Shown: in pieces, positions 14,669 through 17,527 of the stretch
Layout of the letters: every line of letters begins with the position of its first letter
How positions within the stretch are numbered: position 1 is the first letter of the stretch
Source of the DNA: Candidatus Bipolaricaulota bacterium
GTDB taxonomy: Bacteria; Bipolaricaulota; Bipolaricaulia; Bipolaricaulales; Bipolaricaulaceae
Reading direction: 5' to 3'
Length of the DNA stretch: 17,527 bases
Assembly (NCBI GenBank): GCA_021163465.1
Contig: JAGGWU010000081.1
Span: 1-17,527, forward strand
Translations under genes and position numbers: made by a program
Notes under the pieces: generated by a model
Database searches by the model: none
Told to the model about the DNA's origin: nothing
Seen by the model: the letters and a program-made list of their open reading frames with translations, nothing else

Positions 14669-16152
14669 TCCAGCTCCTTCGCAAAGCCCCGGGCCCGCTC
14701 CACCGCCGCCCGCCAGCCCGTGTGCAGCCGTTCCCTCTCCCTTTGCGACATCCGGGGCTCGAACCTCCGTTCTACCCGGAGGAGCTCGGGAATATCCGCC
14801 AGCTCCCAGATCCCGGCGGAGGCCCCGGCGGCCAAGGCTGCCCCCAGGGCCGTGGTCTCAAGAACTTCCGGCCGCACCACCGGGATCCCGAGGATGTCGG
14901 CCTGAAACTGGCAGAGGAATCCGTTCCGGGCGGCACCGCCGTCCACCCTGAGTTCGGAGAGGGGAAACCCGGCCTCGGCCTCCATGGCCTTTACGATGTC
15001 CGCAGTTTGATAGGCGATGGACTCCAGGGCCGCCCGGGCGAGATGTGCCCGGGTGGTGCCCCGGGTTAGGCCCACGATCGTCCCCCGGGCATAGGGATCC
15101 CAGTAGGGGGCCCCGAGCCCCGTCAGGGCCGGGACGAAATAGACCCCTTCGTTTCCGGGGAGGGAACGGGCAAGCCCCTCCGATTCGGCGGCCGAAGAGA
15201 TAAGGCCTAGGTCCCGGAGCCACTGGATCGCCGCCCCGGCTACAAAGACCGAACCTTCCAGGGCGTAGGCGACGCCTTTGTCCGTGGTGTAGGCCACCGT
15301 GGAGAGGAGGGCGCGGGACGGGGTCGGGACCTCCCCTCCGGTATTGAGCAGGAGAAACGCGCCGGTGCCCCAGGTGACCTTAGCCCCGCCCCGGAAAAGG
15401 CCTCCTTGCCCGAAGAGGGCCGCTTGCTGATCTCCCAGGACCCCCGTCACCGGGATCTCCGCCCCGAAAAGCTCCCCCCGTGTGGTCCCGAACTCCGAGA
15501 GGCTGGGGCGGACCTCGGGAAGGATCCCCGCCGGGACCGAGAAGAGCGCGAGGAGGTCCGCGTCCCAGGCGAGACGGCGGATGTCGAAGAGCATGGTGCG
15601 GGAGGCGTTGGTGGGATCGGTGGCGTGAACGCCGCAGAGACGGAAGAGGAGCCAAGAGTCCACGGTGCCGAAGGCGACCTCTTCTCTTTCCGCCTTTTCG
15701 GCGAGGCCGGGTACGTTCGTAAGGAGCCATTCGAGTTTCGTCGCTGAGAAGTAGGGATCAGGGGGGAGCCCGGTGCGGTCCCGGATGAGATCGGCGTGGG
15801 TCCGGCGGAGCCCCTCGCAGCGGGGGGCGGTGCGCCGGTCCTGCCATACAATGGCGGGGTGTAGGGCCCTACCGGTTTCGCGGTCCCAGACCAACGTGGT
15901 TTCCCGCTGGACGGTAATCCCCAGGGCGGCGATATCCCCGGCACCGATCCCGGCGCGGGCGATCGCCTCCCGTATCACCTCCAAAGCCAGGCGGATCATG
16001 AGCTCGGGATCCTGTTCCACCCAGCCGGGGCGTGGGGTGGAGAGGGGGAGTTCGCGGTAGGCCGAGGTGACCTCCCGCGCCTCGCGATCGAAGAGCACGA
16101 ACCGGGCCCCCGTGGTCCCGAGGTCGATGGCCCCCACGTAATTTTTTCTCAT
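14665..16152 (-). CDS. glpK: Glycerol kinase GlpK
   Basis: 495 residues, the normal FGGY-kinase length. Glycerol plus ATP gives sn-glycerol 3-phosphate, trapping imported glycerol. Motifs: DLGTTGARFVLFD (10-22, ATP phosphate loop), QRETT (82-86, with Arg83 and Glu84 at the same numbers as the E. coli glycerol contacts), Tyr134 in DPYFSATK, GDQQAALFGQ (240-249, with Asp241 as likely catalytic base) and LTGLGAPYWDPYARG. The ATG is preceded by AAGGA (16159-16163) at 6 nt and by a good promoter. It is first of a four-gene cassette with 4-nt overlaps. No glycerol facilitator (glpF) or regulator gene is found in the window. Confidence 0.96.
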   Translation of the reverse strand: MRKNYVGAIDLGTTGARFVLFDREAREVTSAYRELPLSTPRPGWVEQDPELMIRLALEVIREAIARAGIGAGDIAALGITVQRETTLVWDRETGRALHPAIVWQDRRTAPRCEGLRRTHADLIRDRTGLPPDPYFSATKLEWLLTNVPGLAEKAEREEVAFGTVDSWLLFRLCGVHATDPTNASRTMLFDIRRLAWDADLLALFSVPAGILPEVRPSLSEFGTTRGELFGAEIPVTGVLGDQQAALFGQGGLFRGGAKVTWGTGAFLLLNTGGEVPTPSRALLSTVAYTTDKGVAYALEGSVFVAGAAIQWLRDLGLISSAAESEGLARSLPGNEGVYFVPALTGLGAPYWDPYARGTIVGLTRGTTRAHLARAALESIAYQTADIVKAMEAEAGFPLSELRVDGGAARNGFLCQFQADILGIPVVRPEVLETTALGAALAAGASAGIWELADIPELLRVERRFEPRMSQRERERLHTGWRAAVERARGFAKELE

Positions 16153-16192
16153 TGCTTATCCTTGCTTTATCTTTCTTTTCTTTTCGCTCGAA

Positions 16193-16222
16193 ATTCTATA
16201 AGTACTTCGGCGCAGCCGTCAA
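16193..16222 (-). promoter_or_regulatory. Putative promoter of the glycerol cassette
   Basis: On the minus strand TTGACG (plus 16217-16222; 5 of 6 consensus) and TAGAAT (16193-16198; 5 of 6) are 18 nt apart. Transcription would begin near 16186, giving a leader of about 35 nt that contains the AAGGA ribosome-binding site for glpK. Unlike the two leaderless promoters in the window, this one has a conventional leader. No obvious operator repeat is seen. Confidence 0.65.
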
Positions 16223-16242
16223 GGAAGCAATCGAAAAACGCG

Positions 16243-16446
16243 TTAGCCCCCTTCTAAATCAGTCCACCTGGAGAGGAGGCTTTCCAAATAGTCCCGGACA
16301 GGGCCGCGGCGTAACCGATCGTGGACGAACTGGTTGCGGTAGCTTCGTAAGCATCCGTAGCAACTTGAGAGTTCCCCGCAGCCGCACATCCCGTCAACGC
16401 GCTCCAAGGCCGGTTCTAGAGGCCCTGTTAAGGAGGTTGTTACCCT
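16243..16446 (-). pseudogene. C-terminal remnant of a DUF1998-type (helicase-associated) protein
   Basis: The minus-strand reading frame encodes LEPALERVDG followed by MCGCGELSSCYGCLRSY, then RNQFVHDRLRRGP, and stops at 16243. The pattern CxC...SCYxCLRSYxNQ..H..L is the C-terminal zinc-binding signature of DUF1998 domains, found at the end of large proteins associated with DEAD/DEAH helicases, including DISARM- and Dpd-type defence systems. Only about the last 65 residues look homologous. Upstream on this strand (plus 16447-16670) the frame stays open but turns into arginine- and proline-rich sequence without family features. The rest of the gene is therefore missing, and I see no frameshifted pieces of it nearby. 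It is read toward glpK on the same strand. Confidence 0.65.
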
Positions 16447-16796
16447 TTCTCCCCGAAGGGGAACCCGCCCCTTGATCCTGGACTCCGCCGGCCTGTCGAT
16501 CCGAGGGCCAGAAGCCCAGGTGGCGGAAGGGAAGTGCGGGGGGCACAGTCGCCTTTGTTGCCTGATGAGGCATCTTCCGGAGCGCCGGTTTCGAACGGTG
16601 GGGAGGCGTGGGCTCGAGATTCCCGCGGCTTGCGGTTTCCCCAGGAGACCTCGCCCCTTATGGCCCAAAAGCGGGCCCTCTTGGAGGCGGTGGCCTACAA
16701 CCTCCGGGTGTTCCTCACCCTCTCTTTGCCTTTACCTTGGATCCTCAGGGTTTTCTTCCTTCGGCTCCTCGATTAGTAAGACAAGCCCGGGAAGGG
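16447..16796. other. About 350 bp with no assignable gene
   Basis: No recognisable domain, RNA gene or repeat is seen. A plus-strand frame with an ATG at 16660 ends at a TAG at 16774-16776; its tail (KRALLEAVAYNLRVFLTL) faintly resembles the C-terminal helices of some IS transposases, but this is too weak to call. Given the broken genes on both sides, this is most likely decayed accessory DNA. Confidence 0.4.
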
Positions 16797-17161
16797 TTGA
16801 CAGCGTTGCTTGCGCGGGCCGAACAGGACCCGGAGGTGCTCGCGGTCATCCTCTTCGACAGCCGCGCCCGGGGAGAAAGTGCTCCCGATTCAGACGTCGA
16901 TATCTGTCTTGTGCTTGAGGCGCGGAGCTACAGCGACCTCGAGCTATCGAAGAAGCTCGATTACCCGGCGGAATTCGATCTCGATATCCATATCTACCAG
17001 CAGCTCCCTCTTTACATCCGCCACGGGTACTGAAGGAAGGAAAGATTCTCTTCTGCCGCGACGAGGACGCATTGTACGACCTCGCCTTCCGCACCATCCG
17101 TGAATATGAGGACTTCAAACATATATACCGGGAATACCTCGAGGAGATAGCCCGTGGCTGA
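16797..17161 (+). pseudogene. Frameshifted MNT-type nucleotidyltransferase (MntA-like antitoxin of a HEPN/MNT pair)
   Basis: The frame encodes EVLAVILFDSRARGES, then DSDVDICLV and FDLDIHIYQQLPLYIRHG, the minimal nucleotidyltransferase fold (motif GSx10DxD, here DSx10DVD). It hits TGA at 17031-17033. In the next frame, from GTA at 17027, the protein continues naturally as VLKEGKILFCRDED and ends EYLEEIARG at TGA 17159-17161. One missing base in the GGG run at 17025-17027 explains the break. MntA antitoxins transfer AMP to HepT toxins; the following HEPN gene supports that pairing. The first Gly of the GS motif is Asp here, a second sign of decay. No good start is visible: TTG at 16797 is the nearest but lacks a ribosome-binding site, so the 5' end may also be lost. 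A sequencing error at the G run cannot be excluded. Confidence 0.8.
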
Positions 17162-17341
17162 GCTCGACACACCCCGCATATTGGCGAAGCTCGATGCCCT
17201 GGAGGGCTACTTGGAGGAACTGAAAAGCATCGTGCCTTTGGACTTCGGGGAATACCAACGCAATTTCGAGAAGCGACGGGCCTGTGAGCGGCTGCTTCAG
17301 ATTTCCACTGAGACGGCCATCGATATCTGTTCCCTCTTCGT
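17154..17341 (+). pseudogene. HEPN-domain (HepT, DUF86) toxin gene truncated by an insertion sequence
   Basis: GTG at 17154 overlaps the end of the MNT frame by 8 nt, typical of HEPN/MNT operons. About 62 residues remain: LDALEGYLEELKSI, then FEKRRACERLLQISTETAID and ICSLF, the N-terminal helices of the DUF86/HepT family, which are usually about 130-145 residues long. The sequence then runs into the IS end (from about 17342) and stops at TAG 17346-17348 within it. The C-terminal RNase motif (R-x4-6-H) and the tyrosine modified by MntA would lie beyond the break, so no active toxin is expected. The remaining 3' part may lie past the element, outside the window. Confidence 0.82.
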
Positions 17342-17368
17342 GGTATAGTCCCGGGTAGTGGTGTAAAT
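17342..17368 (+). repeat. Putative left terminal inverted repeat of the IS
   Basis: GGTATAGTCCCGGG followed by TAGTGGTGTAAAT marks the junction with the HEPN gene. The partner repeat and the target-site duplication lie outside the window, so the exact first base of the element (17342-17346) is uncertain. Confidence 0.55.
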
Positions 17369-17431
17369 CCGGGGCCGCGAGCTGAAGGACCTCGGGTAAC
17401 CGAACTGGGACCCGAGAGGGCTTGACCAAGT

Positions 17432-17494
17432 GGCCACCGGTGGGTTCCTTTGGGGGTAAATCAACAAAGAAAGGAGGAACGACCACCGGTGACC
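17432..17494 (+). promoter_or_regulatory. Predicted hairpin covering the transposase ribosome-binding site and start codon
   Basis: GGCCACCGGTGG (17432-17443) pairs with CCACCGGTGACC (17483-17494) with one C/A mismatch, and GTTCC (17444-17448) pairs with GGAAC (17476-17480) across a 2-nt bulge (17481-17482). The stem of about 16 pairs includes the end of AAGGAGG (17471-17477) and the GTG start (17489-17491). Such structures are known in other ISs to block transposase translation from read-through RNA; that role here is inferred. Confidence 0.55.
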
Positions 17495-17527
17495 GACCTA
17501 AGGATGGCGCTGTTGGAGCTTCTGAGC
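17489..17527 (+). CDS. Transposase N-terminus (IS256-like), 3' partial
   Basis: GTG at 17489 follows AAGGAGG (17471-17477) at an 11-nt spacing and opens a frame to the window end: MTDLRMALLELLS, 13 residues. ATG at 17504 is an alternative start. An opening of this ...LLELL... type is seen in IS256 (Mutator-type) transposases, but 13 residues cannot prove the family. The DDE catalytic residues would lie outside the window. Confidence 0.5.
   Translation, partial: MTDLRMALLELLS

Larger units (their letters stand above)
17342..17527 (+). mobile_element. Left end of an IS256-like insertion sequence, cut by the window edge
   Basis: The HEPN reading frame ends abruptly at about 17341. The next bases, GGTATAGTCC then TGGTGTAAA at 17359-17367, resemble the terminal inverted repeat I recall for IS256 (GATAAAGTCC followed by TTGTGTAAAA), including the conserved AGTCC and GTGTAAA blocks. 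About 120 nt downstream a ribosome-binding site and a start codon open a frame that runs to the window end. The family assignment rests on this remembered repeat and on 13 residues of transposase, so it is provisional. Confidence 0.65.

Noticed and set aside
16152..16475. A 107-codon plus-strand frame starting at the glpK start region
   Set aside because: It covers the glpK promoter and the antisense of the DUF1998 remnant; it has no ribosome-binding site or recognisable motif.
16797..16802. A perfect TTGACA hexamer that could be a -35 box
   Set aside because: No -10-like hexamer occurs 15-19 nt downstream, and the bases are part of the MNT reading frame.

Overview
The window is a GC-rich bacterial segment from a probable diderm. 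Two secreted proteins, one of them looking like an outer-membrane beta-barrel that ends in phenylalanine, point to an outer membrane. The glycerol cassette is of the type known from Thermotoga and other anaerobes, and hydrogenase-maturation genes are present, so an anaerobe or facultative anaerobe is likely. A lineage such as Candidatus Bipolaricaulota (OP1/Acetothermia) or a Thermotogota-like phylum would fit, but that is an impression from gene style and not a demonstrated assignment.

Layout. (1) Positions 1-4500, plus strand: the 3' part of a large modular surface protein (Ig-like repeats, DUF11 repeats, a cadherin-like module, a lamin-tail domain) closed by a strong hairpin terminator, then a secreted cysteine-bearing protein with a signal peptide, the same cadherin-like module and a beta-rich body. 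(2) 4572-5348, plus strand: an MBL-fold hydrolase with a promoter so close that its mRNA should be leaderless. Its stop codon overlaps the stop codon of the convergent next gene. (3) 5345-16152, minus strand: eight genes in one direction. Read in transcription order they are glpK, a GlpA-type FAD/[2Fe-2S] glycerol-3-phosphate dehydrogenase, an NAD/FAD oxidoreductase and a small DUF1667 iron-sulfur protein (each junction a 4-nt stop/start overlap), then hypC, hypD and hypE, then a 1275-residue cytosolic diguanylate cyclase with five GAF and two PAS domains. (4) 16243-17527: a decayed accessory region holding the C-terminal scrap of a DUF1998-type helicase-associated protein, a frameshifted MNT nucleotidyltransferase, a HEPN (HepT) gene cut off by an insertion sequence, and the left end of that element, which resembles IS256.

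How the genes work together. Glycerol is phosphorylated by GlpK and oxidised to dihydroxyacetone phosphate by the three-protein flavin/iron-sulfur dehydrogenase, which probably passes electrons to NAD(P) or another soluble carrier. HypC, HypD and HypE build the Fe(CN)2CO group of [NiFe] hydrogenases encoded elsewhere. Sharing one strand with the glycerol genes suggests, without proving, a link between glycerol oxidation and hydrogen metabolism. The c-di-GMP synthase sits downstream of hypE and may read redox, gas or ligand signals. The right end is a graveyard of a HEPN/MNT toxin-antitoxin pair and a possible defence gene. Its most distinctive element is a predicted hairpin at the start of the transposase that would bury both the ribosome-binding site and the start codon.
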